Made by a program: the position numbers and the translations under genes
Part shown: positions 22,952 to 30,191 of the stretch, piece by piece
Numbering within the stretch: the first letter of the stretch is position 1
Layout: every line of letters begins with the position of its first letter
The notes under the pieces: generated by a model
The model's database searches: none
The model's input: only the letters and a program-made list of their open reading frames with translations
Told to the model about the DNA's origin: nothing
From: DATGKK01 sp035294725
GTDB lineage: Bacteria > Actinomycetota > Acidimicrobiia > Acidimicrobiales > Bog-793
Assembly (NCBI GenBank): GCA_035294725.1
Contig: DATGKK010000009.1
Coordinates: 1-42,515 of the forward strand
Direction of reading: 5' to 3'
DNA: 42,515 bases

Positions 22952-24106
22952 TCAGCTTCGGGTCTCTTCCCAGGGCCGTCCCGAGTCGGGATCTGGCTCG
23001 TGGGGCAGCCCGAGCACCCGTTCCGCCACGATGTTGCGCTGCACTTCGGCGGTGCCGCCGCCGATGGTGAGAGCGGGGGAGAAGAGGTAGCCGAAGGCCC
23101 AGGTGGGGTTGGGGTCATCGAAGGGTGCGCGGTCAGCCAGCATCCCTCCGGCGCCGCAGAGATCCTTCGCGAGGCCCATGACGTGCTGGCCGTGCGCGTC
23201 CGCGAGCGCCTTGCGCACGGAGGCCTCCGGCCCGGGCGGCCGGCCGGCGACGGCGGCGGCGACCGTGCGGAGGCGGATGAGCCGCAATATCTCCGCCTCG
23301 ACGTACAGCCGGACGAGACGGTCGCGCATGACGGGATCGGTCGCGCCGCCATGCCGCCGGACGAGCTCGATCAGCTCGTGGGCCGTGGGGCCTCGACCCC
23401 ACAGGGCGCCCTCTCCTGAGAGCGAGACCCGCTCGTTGCCGAGCGTGACCTTCGCGAGCGCCCAGCCCTGGTTCTCCTCCCCGACGCGGTTCTCGATCGG
23501 GATGCGCGCCTCGTCGAAGAAGACCTCGTTGAAGCTGTGGGCGCCCGTCATGTCGACGATCGGCCTGATCGTGATGCCGGGGGAGTCCATCGGGCAGATG
23601 AGGTAGGTGATGCCCTGGTGCTTGGGGGCCGAAGGGTCGGTCCGGGCGATGAGGATGCCGAAGTGCGCGAGGTGCGCGCCGGAGGTCCACACCTTCTGGC
23701 CCGAGACGACGTAGCAGTCGCCGTCGCGCACGGCCCGGGTGGAGAGCCCGGCGAGGTCCGAGCCGGCTCCGGGCTCGGAGAAGAGCTGGCACCAGAGCTC
23801 CTCGCCGGCGAGGAGCGGCCAGAGGTAGCGCTCCTTTTGCTCCGGCGTGCCGGCATGGATGATCGTCGGGCCGGCCCAGCCGATCCCGATGACGTTGTCG
23901 GGGCGGCGCACTCCGGCCCGGCGGAGCTCCTCGTCGACGATCAGCTGCTCGACCGGGTCCGCGTCGAGGCCCCACGGCCGTGGCCAGTGCGGAGCGACGT
24001 AGCCGGCCTCGGCCAGCTCGCGGCCGCTCGGCGTGGGGTGCTGTTCGAGGAAGCGCCGCACGCGTGCCCGGCGCTCGTCCCTCTCGTCCGGCAGTGTGAG
24101 GTCCAC
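22952..24106 (-). CDS. Acyl-CoA dehydrogenase family protein
   Basis: FAD-dependent acyl-CoA dehydrogenase fold, 384 aa. Conserved segments include CQLFSEPGAGSDLAGLSTRA and VSGQKVWTSGAHLAHFGILIART (flavin/substrate binding), PIVDMTGAHSFNEVFFDEARIP, NQGWALAKVTLGNER and the C-terminal GGGTAEVQRNIVAERVLGLP. The overall pattern resembles the actinobacterial FadE-like enzymes acting on CoA esters of branched or cyclic acids; the precise substrate is unknown. The start is GTG at 24106 (VDLTLPDERDE); an in-frame start 12 codons earlier would reach into the divergent ferredoxin leader. Divergent from the ferredoxin gene with 49 bp between them, so the two may share regulation. Confidence 0.92.
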   Translation of the reverse strand: MDLTLPDERDERRARVRRFLEQHPTPSGRELAEAGYVAPHWPRPWGLDADPVEQLIVDEELRRAGVRRPDNVIGIGWAGPTIIHAGTPEQKERYLWPLLAGEELWCQLFSEPGAGSDLAGLSTRAVRDGDCYVVSGQKVWTSGAHLAHFGILIARTDPSAPKHQGITYLICPMDSPGITIRPIVDMTGAHSFNEVFFDEARIPIENRVGEENQGWALAKVTLGNERVSLSGEGALWGRGPTAHELIELVRRHGGATDPVMRDRLVRLYVEAEILRLIRLRTVAAAVAGRPPGPEASVRKALADAHGQHVMGLAKDLCGAGGMLADRAPFDDPNPTWAFGYLFSPALTIGGGTAEVQRNIVAERVLGLPHEPDPDSGRPWEETRS

Positions 24107-24155
24107 TGCCGGGGACGGTAGCGTACGGGACGTCAACCGCAAGGAGGAGGCAGAG

Positions 24156-24350
24156 ATGCGCGTCGTCGTCGACTACGACCTGTGCGAGTCCAATGCCGTC
24201 TGCATGGGCATCCTGCCCGAGGTGTTCGAGGTGCGCGACGACGACTTCCTCTACGTCCTCGACGACCATCCGGGCGAGCAGTACCGGGAGCGGCTGATGG
24301 AGTGCGTGCGGTCCTGCCCGAAGCAGGCCATCTCCGTGGTCGAGGAGTGA
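24156..24350 (+). CDS. Small ferredoxin (3Fe-4S/4Fe-4S type)
   Basis: 64-aa electron carrier. Cysteines are at 10, 16, 50 and 54 in a CX5C ... CX3CP pattern (LCESNAVC and ECVRSCPKQAI). The CX5C spacing with the last Cys before Pro is that of single-cluster [3Fe-4S] ferredoxins that serve cytochromes P450 in actinobacteria; PEVFEVRDDD also matches them. Cys50, at the position before VRxCP, is usually Ala and is unusual here. A strong Shine-Dalgarno (AAGGAGGAGG) precedes ATG at 24156. The stop overlaps the gltX GTG start (GTGA), so the two are translationally coupled. No P450 is in the window. Confidence 0.93.
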   Translation: MRVVVDYDLCESNAVCMGILPEVFEVRDDDFLYVLDDHPGEQYRERLMECVRSCPKQAISVVEE

Positions 24351-25804
24351 GCGCAGGCCACCTCCAGGCCGACCGGCCCGTACGGGTCCGCATCGCACCC
24401 TCTCCCACCGGGTACTTCCACGTCGGCGGGGCCCGGACCGCGCTCTACAACTGGGCGTTCGCACGCCAGCACGACGGAGTGTTCGTGCTGAGGATCGAGG
24501 ACACCGACGCCGAGCGCAACCGGGAGGAGTGGGTCGACGGCATCCTCGACGCGCTGCGATGGATCGGCACCGACTGGGACGAGGGCCCCTACCGACAGTC
24601 TGAGCGGGGCTACCTCTACCAGGCGGCGACCGAGCGTCTCTGGGAGGCGGGCCGGCTCTATGCGTGCGACTGCACCCGCGAGCAGGTGCTTGAGCGGACG
24701 AAGGACAACCAGGTGCCGGGCTACGACGGCTACTGCCGCGAACGGGGGTTGGAGCCAGGACCGGGAAGGGCGCTCCGCTTTGCAGTCGACCACCAGGGCC
24801 TCACCGTCGTTCACGACCTCGTGCGGGGGGACGTGGAGTTCGCGAACGCCACGATCGAGGACTTCGTGATCGTGAAGTCGAACGGTGCACCGCTGTTCGT
24901 CCTGGCCGTCGTCGTCGACGACCGCGACATGCGGATCAGCCACGTCATCCGGGCCGAGGAGCACCTCCCGACGACCCCGAAGGGCATCATGCTCTGGGAG
25001 GCGCTGAACGGCGCCGGCGGCGACCCCGTGGAGCTGCCCGCCTTCGCGCACCTACCGGTCCTTGTGAACGAGCGGCGTCAGAAGATCTCCAAGCGCCGGG
25101 ACCGGGTCGCGCTCGAGGACTACGAGGCCGACGGGTACCTGCCCGAGGCGATGGCGAACTACCTCGCGCTGCTCGGGTGGACGCCGCCCGACGGGGCCGA
25201 GCTGTTCGGCCTCGAGGACCTCGTGAGGGAGTTCCGCCTGGAGGAGGTCAACCACTCACCCGCGTTCTTCGACGACAAGCGCCTCGTCCACTTCAACGGC
25301 ATCTACATCCGTGCGCTCACGCCCGAGCAGTTCACCGAGCGGGTACGGGAGTGGGCCGGTCGCACGGGCCATCCGCTCGGGACCGACTTGTACGGTACGC
25401 CCGCCTGGCGGTCTCTCGCCCCGCTCGTCCAGGAGCGTGTGGCGACGCTGTCAGAGGTCCCACGGAACATCGAGTTCCTCTTCGCGCCGGAGTTCGAGAT
25501 GGAGGCGGACTCCTACGAGCGCGCCATCTTGAACGACCCGGAGGGAGCGGCGATCCTCACGGACTCCCGGAGACGCTTCGGCGAGGAGGCGGACTGGTCG
25601 GCCCCTGCGCTGAAGGCGGCCTTGGAGGCCGTGGCCGAGGCCCACGGCCGCAAGCTCGGCAAGGCCCAAGCACCGGTCCGGGTCGCCACGCTCGGCCGGA
25701 GCGTCGGTCTGCCCTTGTTCGAGTCACTCGAGGTCCTCGGGCGGACCGAGACCCTCGGCCGCCTCGACGCCGCGCTGGAGCGAGTGTCGGCCACCTCTCG
25801 ATGA
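24347..25804 (+). CDS. gltX: Glutamyl-tRNA synthetase
   Basis: Class I aminoacyl-tRNA synthetase charging tRNA-Glu (and possibly tRNA-Gln, for later amidation), 485 aa. The HIGH-type motif is APSPTGYFHVGGARTALYN, followed by FVLRIEDTD; the zinc-like or Cys segment is CDCTREQV; the KMSKS motif is KISKRRDRVALEDYEADGY. The C-terminal helical anticodon-binding region is present. The start is GTG at 24347 within the ferredoxin stop codon, which places VRVRIAPSPTG at the right distance. A tRNA-Gln lies 741 bp downstream and a tRNA-Glu at the far end of the window. Confidence 0.97.
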   Translation: MSAGHLQADRPVRVRIAPSPTGYFHVGGARTALYNWAFARQHDGVFVLRIEDTDAERNREEWVDGILDALRWIGTDWDEGPYRQSERGYLYQAATERLWEAGRLYACDCTREQVLERTKDNQVPGYDGYCRERGLEPGPGRALRFAVDHQGLTVVHDLVRGDVEFANATIEDFVIVKSNGAPLFVLAVVVDDRDMRISHVIRAEEHLPTTPKGIMLWEALNGAGGDPVELPAFAHLPVLVNERRQKISKRRDRVALEDYEADGYLPEAMANYLALLGWTPPDGAELFGLEDLVREFRLEEVNHSPAFFDDKRLVHFNGIYIRALTPEQFTERVREWAGRTGHPLGTDLYGTPAWRSLAPLVQERVATLSEVPRNIEFLFAPEFEMEADSYERAILNDPEGAAILTDSRRRFGEEADWSAPALKAALEAVAEAHGRKLGKAQAPVRVATLGRSVGLPLFESLEVLGRTETLGRLDAALERVSATSR

Positions 25805-25849
25805 CGGCCTGACGCCAGACGCCGCCTCGCGAGCGGCAGGATCGCGCCC

Positions 25850-26449
25850 ATGCTCCACCCATTGCGCTGGATCCGGCGGGTCATCTCGCTCATCGTGCTG
25901 GCGGCGGCGGCGTACTACGTCGTGAGCGGGGTGCAGGTCGTCAACGCCTCGGAGGCTCCTCAGGCTGCCGGGATCGCACCCCGGGCGCAGGCGGTGGTCG
26001 TCGTCAGTGCTGGCACCGCGAGCCTCGACGCTGACCTGCGCCTCCGGCTACGTCATGCGGCGCAGCTGCGAGCGCTCGGGCGGGCACCGGCCGTCGTCGT
26101 GGCGTGCGCCGACGGTGGCGAAGCGAGAAGGGAGACGGCGTTCCTCGTCCGGCACGGCGTCCCGGCCGGGGACGTCTCATCGGTCGTCGCGCCGGAGCTC
26201 CCCGCGCAGCTCCACCAGCTTGCCGCGCGGGCACGAGGTGGAACGGGCGTGCTCGTGGTGGCCGACAGTTGGCAGACACTCTGGGTCGTGCACGTCGCTC
26301 AGTCCGCCGGGCTCGAGGCGGCGGCGTCGCCGGTGACGCCACCCCGGAACGGGATCCTCGACGAGGCAAGGGCCGTCGCCGTGCAAGCGGCCGCCGTCGC
26401 GTGGGGGAGGATCGCCGGCTTCGCCTCGACGGGTTTCATCGCTGGATGA
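25850..26449 (+). CDS. Membrane-anchored DUF218-like (YdcF/SanA family) protein
   Basis: 199 aa with one N-terminal membrane helix (VISLIVLAAAAYYVVSGVQVV) and an external or cytosolic alpha/beta domain. The pattern fits a shortened DUF218 fold: AQAVVVVSAGTASLD at the first strand, RLRLRHAAQLRALGRAPAVVVA, ETAFLVRHGVPAGDVSSVV and GVLVVADSWQTLWVVHVAQSAG. The usual conserved acidic and Gly residues are only partly kept, so the call is tentative. The start is ATG at 25850 with a GCAGGA Shine-Dalgarno 9 nt upstream. It lies 45 nt after gltX on the same strand. Function unknown; relatives are linked to cell-envelope metabolism. Confidence 0.65.
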   Translation: MLHPLRWIRRVISLIVLAAAAYYVVSGVQVVNASEAPQAAGIAPRAQAVVVVSAGTASLDADLRLRLRHAAQLRALGRAPAVVVACADGGEARRETAFLVRHGVPAGDVSSVVAPELPAQLHQLAARARGGTGVLVVADSWQTLWVVHVAQSAGLEAAASPVTPPRNGILDEARAVAVQAAAVAWGRIAGFASTGFIAG

Positions 26450-26544
26450 GCTCTCGTCGTGCGGCTCGGGCGTTCGCGAGCGATGCCATCGGTGGTTCCC
26501 TCGGAGCGGATCGGCCGGCCGCCCTGTTACGATGACCGAGCCCT

Positions 26545-26616
26545 TCGGGGGTGGTGTAATCGGCAACACGACAGGTTCTGGCCCTGTTATTGGGGGTTCG
26601 AGTCCTCCCCCCCGAG
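26545..26616 (+). tRNA. tRNA-Gln (anticodon CTG)
   Basis: A full cloverleaf can be drawn: acceptor TCGGGGG/CCCCCGA, D-stem GTG/CAC, anticodon stem ACAGG/CCTGT with loop TTCTGGC (anticodon CTG at 26578–26580), T-stem GGGGG/CCTCC with loop TTCGAGT, and discriminator G at 26616. CCA is not encoded (CTA follows). A TG-T-TACGAT extended -10 at 26525–26533 may be its promoter. Confidence 0.95.
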
Positions 26617-26628
26617 CTAGCTCTCACG

Positions 26629-26653
26629 ACGGCGGCGCGGCGGACGCCGCCGT
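26629..26653 (+). terminator. GC-rich hairpin after tRNA-Gln, probable terminator
   Basis: ACGGCGGCG and CGCCGCCGT form a perfect 9-bp stem with a 7-nt loop, 12 nt downstream of the tRNA. There is no U-tract, which is common for actinobacterial hairpin terminators. Confidence 0.5.
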
Positions 26654-27073
26654 GTCTCGCGCGTGGCACCCGGTCCTGCCCTGACGCGAGAGGGTGCGCG
26701 CCCCGACCTCTCGGCACCCCCCCAGCCCGTCTCCTCAGGACCCAGCTGCCCGCGGCCTCGGGCTGGCGACGGCATCCGGGTTCCAGGGGGCCTGGGGTGC
26801 TGCCCTTTGCTGGCGCTGCCGGCTCACAGCCGGGTCCGCGCGGAGACATCGGGGCCATGAGCTGCACCGCCGGCCGCGCGGACTCCCCCGTGCGGACGGT
26901 TGACGGCTACCTTGGCGACGGGGATACTTTCGGTCGCCGCGCGACAGTTGTCGTTGCCTCGCCAGCACCATGAGCGCTGCGACTGCCGTGCGGCCTGCCG
27001 CAAGGGGGCGGCTGCCCATACATTGGGGCCGCCTGTGGTGCGGGCGACCCCACCGGCCATCGGGGGGGAACAC
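26654..27073 (+). other. 420-bp gap with no supported gene
   Basis: Short open frames exist but have Pro/Arg/Ala-rich compositions typical of noncoding high-GC DNA and no start signals. The gap ends with GGGGGGGAAC just before the lipase ATG, its Shine-Dalgarno. I see no repeat or RNA structure I can name. Confidence 0.5.
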
Positions 27074-28036
27074 ATGAGACTGACCGTGCGCCATGCCCGT
27101 CGCACCGTGCGGTTGCCGCAGATCGTGCTTGTTGCGACCGTCGTCGTCGTGGCGAGCCTCGTCGCCGGCGCGCTGCCGGCGAGCGCGTCGGTCGCCGAGG
27201 AGAGCGAAGCGTCGGCCTTCCTCGGCTCGACGCTGTTCTGGAACTACCAGGCGCCGCCGCCCGGGGCCAACACGGGCTGCCAGCCGAGTGCCGCGCACCC
27301 CTATCCCGTCGTGCTCGTGGAGGGCACCTTCGCGAGCATGTACAACAGCTTCGGCGCTCTCGCACCGGATCTCGCCGACAACGGCTACTGCGTCTACAGC
27401 TTCAACTACGGCCAGACCCTGCCCTTCACCGGTCTTTACGCGATGGGGAGCATCGCGACCTCGGCAGGGGAGCTCGGCAGCGAGGTCGACGCCGTGCTCG
27501 CGCACACCGGGGCGAGCAAGGTGGACCTCGTCGGATGGTCCCAGGGCGGCATGATGCCCCGGTACTACATCAACGACCTCGGCGGGGCGGCGAAGGTCAA
27601 CATGCTGGTCGGGCTTGCGCCATCGAACTACGGCACGAACCTCGACGGGCTCGTGAACCTGGTTGCGGGCCTCGGACTGCTCGGCCTCGCCACGGACCTC
27701 CTCTCGCTCACCTGTGCCGCATGCACCGAGCAACTCGCCGGCTCGGCGTTCCTCGCCGCCCTGAACCGGACGCCGACCGTCCCGGGCGTGAAGTACGTGG
27801 TCATCGAGACGACCCATGACGAGGTCGTGACTCCCTACACGAACGCGTTCCTCCCTCCGGCCCCGAACGTATCGGACATCACGCTCCAGGCACAGTGCCC
27901 GCAGGACGGGAGCGACCATCTCTCCATCCCCTACGACTCGAACGCCCTGCAGGACGTCCTGAACGCCCTCGGCCCCGACAGCCCCACGTTCAGCCCGTCG
28001 TGCGAGGCCGTGGGGCCGATCTTCGGCAACGTGTGA
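27074..28036 (+). CDS. Secreted lipase/esterase (alpha/beta hydrolase)
   Basis: 320 aa. The signal peptide has a basic start (MRLTVRHARRTVRLP), a hydrophobic core QIVLVATVVVVASLVAGAL and a PASASV cleavage region. The mature enzyme resembles actinobacterial class-2 (EstA/LipB-like) triacylglycerol lipases: YPVVLVEGTF around the oxyanion strand, the nucleophile elbow GWSQGG (Ser156), a probable catalytic Asp249 in TTHDEVVTP and His282 in GSDHLSI. Three Cys pairs (for example GCQPS/GYCVYS and CAACTE) suggest disulfides, as expected outside the cell. The ATG at 27074 has a purine-rich Shine-Dalgarno; the frame is open further upstream but without signal. Natural substrate is not determined. Confidence 0.9.
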   Translation: MRLTVRHARRTVRLPQIVLVATVVVVASLVAGALPASASVAEESEASAFLGSTLFWNYQAPPPGANTGCQPSAAHPYPVVLVEGTFASMYNSFGALAPDLADNGYCVYSFNYGQTLPFTGLYAMGSIATSAGELGSEVDAVLAHTGASKVDLVGWSQGGMMPRYYINDLGGAAKVNMLVGLAPSNYGTNLDGLVNLVAGLGLLGLATDLLSLTCAACTEQLAGSAFLAALNRTPTVPGVKYVVIETTHDEVVTPYTNAFLPPAPNVSDITLQAQCPQDGSDHLSIPYDSNALQDVLNALGPDSPTFSPSCEAVGPIFGNV

Positions 28037-28051
28037 GCGCGTCGAACACTC

Positions 28052-28066
28052 TTGACTGACTGTCAA
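28052..28066 (+). promoter_or_regulatory. Candidate repressor operator TTGAC-N5-GTCAA
   Basis: Perfect 5-bp inverted repeat with a 5-nt spacer, immediately upstream of the TATCGT -10-like box and 16 nt before the GTG of the SRPBCC gene. It covers where a -35 would lie, as TetR- or MarR-type operators do. No regulator gene is adjacent. Confidence 0.45.
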
Positions 28067-28070
28067 AAGT

Positions 28071-28076
28071 TATCGT
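28071..28076 (+). promoter_or_regulatory. Candidate leaderless -10 box (TATCGT) of the SRPBCC-sulfatase operon
   Basis: TATCGT ends exactly 6 nt before the GTG at 28083 and there is no Shine-Dalgarno sequence. The spacing equals that at the pnt, mutase and treZ starts. Confidence 0.45.
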
Positions 28077-28082
28077 CGCTCT

Positions 28083-28508
28083 GTGACGGCGAGACGGGCG
28101 AGCATCCGCAGGGAGATCAGGATCGCTTGCCCGGCCGCCGCGGTCTGGGAGGTGGTCGGCGACCCGGCTCGCCTCGCGCAGTGGTGGCCCGGCGTTGCCG
28201 GAGTCGAGGTCGCTGACGGGGTTCGCACCGTCACCACCTCGGCCGGCCTTGCCATCGCCGAGGAGATCGTCACCCTCGATCCCCTGCAGCGTCGCTTCCA
28301 GTACCGGATCCGCGGCGGGCTCGTGTCCGAGCATCTGTCGACGGTCGACGTCATCGACCTCGGCGAGAGCACGAGCCTTGCCGTCTACTCCGTCGACGCC
28401 GTGCCGGCCACGATGGCCCTTGTCATCGGCGGCGCCGGCTGGGGCGCGCTCGAGGAGCTGAAGCGGCTCCTCGAGCAGGGGCCGTCATCGGGAAGGGAGG
28501 AGCGTTGA
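28083..28508 (+). CDS. SRPBCC-superfamily (polyketide cyclase/START-like) protein
   Basis: 141-aa single-domain hydrophobic-pocket protein. The first helix-strand (IRREIRIACPAAAVWEVVGDPARLAQWWPGV) is the typical SRPBCC start, followed by a beta-sheet (RFQYRIRGGLVSEHLSTVDVIDL) and a long C-terminal helix (GALEELKRLLEQ). The ligand is unknown. The GTG start at 28083 is supported by the upstream -10-like box; the stop overlaps the sulfatase TTG start by 4 nt (TTGA), so the pair is coupled. Confidence 0.85.
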   Translation: MTARRASIRREIRIACPAAAVWEVVGDPARLAQWWPGVAGVEVADGVRTVTTSAGLAIAEEIVTLDPLQRRFQYRIRGGLVSEHLSTVDVIDLGESTSLAVYSVDAVPATMALVIGGAGWGALEELKRLLEQGPSSGREER

Positions 28509-30118
28509 GCAGCCGGAACGACCTGGACAGGGCACCCGGCGGTTCCCCGGGGCGACAGGACCGGGCGAGGCGGAGGAACATCCTCTTCGTCACGACCGAC
28601 CAGCAGCGCTACGACACGCTCGGCTGCAACGGGGGCACGCTGGCGCGCACTCCGGCCGCGGACGCGCTCGCGGCGGCGGGGACGGTCTACGACCGGGCCG
28701 TGCCCCAGTCCGTCGTCTGCATGCCCTCTCGCTCGACGATGATCACGGGCCAGCACCCGAGCACTCACGGCGTCTTCATGAACGGCGTGCCCCTTCCCGC
28801 GAGCGCGCCGTCGGTGGCCGAGGTGCTCCGCGTGGCGGGGTACCGCACTGCGCTCATCGGCAAGGCGCACTTCGAGCCCTTCCTCGATCCCTTCCTCCGC
28901 TTTCCCGAGAACGCCCTGGCCCGGCTCGGCGGCATGCCCCGCGGCGGCGCCCACCGCGGCTTCGAGCACATGGAGCTCGCCACCCACAGTCCGAGAGGGC
29001 AGCTCCACTACGCGCGCTTCATGCAGAGCGAGCACCCGGAGGCGCTTGACGGCTTCTACCCCGTGCTCGACGGTGAGCTGGAGGTGAACGGCGAGGGTGG
29101 CGGCGACACCGGCGCGCCGCAGGTGAAGGTGAACCCGGTCCCGCGGGAGTGGTACCACACCGATTGGGTCGCCGACCGGACCATCGAGTGGCTGAACGGC
29201 CTCGCCGAGGACGAGGAGTGGTTCTGCTGGATGAGCTTCCCTGATCCCCACCACCCGTGGGACCCGCCCCAGTCCGAGGTCGGCCGGATCGACTGGCGCG
29301 ACGTCCCGCTCCCGGCCGGCTACCCCGAGCGTCGCGAGGAGCGGGAGGCGATCTTGGACCAAAAGCCGCGGCACTGGCGGCAGTGGTACGACGGCGCGCT
29401 GGTGTCAAACTACGAGGCGCCGGCGAAGTGGATCCCGGCGACGCTCACCTCGGACCAGGTGCGCGAGATCAATGCGCGAAACGCCGTCGAGGTCGAGCTC
29501 ATCGACGAGGCGCTCGCCCGCGTGCTGGCAGTGCTGGACGCCCGCGGCTGGAGCGACGACACCGACGTAATCTTCACGACCGACCACGGGGAGCTCCAGG
29601 GCGACTTCGGCCTCATGTTCAAAGGGCCCTACCACGTCGATGCCCTCATGCGGCTGCCGCTCATCTGGCGGCCTGCCCCGGCACACCTCTCCAGCTCGGA
29701 TCGCACGCCCGGCAACCGGGTCTCGGCTCCGGTGGGGCTCGTCGACCTGGCCCCGACCTTCTGCGACATCGCCGGCATCCCTCCGCCCGAGTGGATGCAG
29801 GGCAGGGTGCTGTCGGCGAGCGACGGAGAGCGCCGAGAGGCGGTCGCGCTCACGCAGTGGGACAGCGAGCTGTTCGGGGTCGGGGTGCACCTGCGCACCA
29901 TCACGAGGGACGGCTGGGTGCTCACGACCTACCGCCCCGGGACGGTGCATGACGGCAGCGAGGGCGAGCTCTACGACCTCGAGGGCGACCCGCTCCAGAG
30001 GGAGAACCGCTTCAACGACCGGGCGTGCAGGAGCGTGAAGGCCGACCTCGTCGCGGACCTGCGCGACCGCGAGCCGCCCGAGCACACTCCACGGCTCGTG
30101 CTCCAGGCGCCGGTCTGA
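28505..30118 (+). CDS. Cys-type sulfatase (alkaline phosphatase superfamily)
   Basis: Hydrolase for sulfate esters, 537 aa. Metal-binding start NILFVTTDQQRYDTLG, then the sulfatase motif CMPSRSTMITG with Cys72 expected to become formylglycine, GYRTALIGKAHF, and FTTDHGELQGDFGLMFKGPYH, which supplies the second metal-ligand group. No signal peptide is present, suggesting a cytoplasmic enzyme that needs a formylglycine-generating enzyme encoded elsewhere. Substrate unknown; choline- and aryl-sulfatase-like groups share this layout. The start is TTG at 28505 with an excellent Shine-Dalgarno (GGGAGGAG) inside the SRPBCC gene, so the two are coupled. Confidence 0.92.
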   Translation: MSSRNDLDRAPGGSPGRQDRARRRNILFVTTDQQRYDTLGCNGGTLARTPAADALAAAGTVYDRAVPQSVVCMPSRSTMITGQHPSTHGVFMNGVPLPASAPSVAEVLRVAGYRTALIGKAHFEPFLDPFLRFPENALARLGGMPRGGAHRGFEHMELATHSPRGQLHYARFMQSEHPEALDGFYPVLDGELEVNGEGGGDTGAPQVKVNPVPREWYHTDWVADRTIEWLNGLAEDEEWFCWMSFPDPHHPWDPPQSEVGRIDWRDVPLPAGYPERREEREAILDQKPRHWRQWYDGALVSNYEAPAKWIPATLTSDQVREINARNAVEVELIDEALARVLAVLDARGWSDDTDVIFTTDHGELQGDFGLMFKGPYHVDALMRLPLIWRPAPAHLSSSDRTPGNRVSAPVGLVDLAPTFCDIAGIPPPEWMQGRVLSASDGERREAVALTQWDSELFGVGVHLRTITRDGWVLTTYRPGTVHDGSEGELYDLEGDPLQRENRFNDRACRSVKADLVADLRDREPPEHTPRLVLQAPV

Positions 30119-30179
30119 GCAGCCGCTTGCCAGACAAATCGCGCCTAGTTGCCCGCGCCTGGCCGTCGCCCGGAGCGGG

Positions 30180-30185
30180 TAGACG
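30180..30185 (+). promoter_or_regulatory. Candidate leaderless -10 box (TAGACG) of treZ
   Basis: TAGACG ends 6 nt before the treZ GTG. The surrounding GGGTAGACGGT recurs after glgX at 34126–34136. Confidence 0.4.
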
Positions 30186-30191
30186 GTAGCG

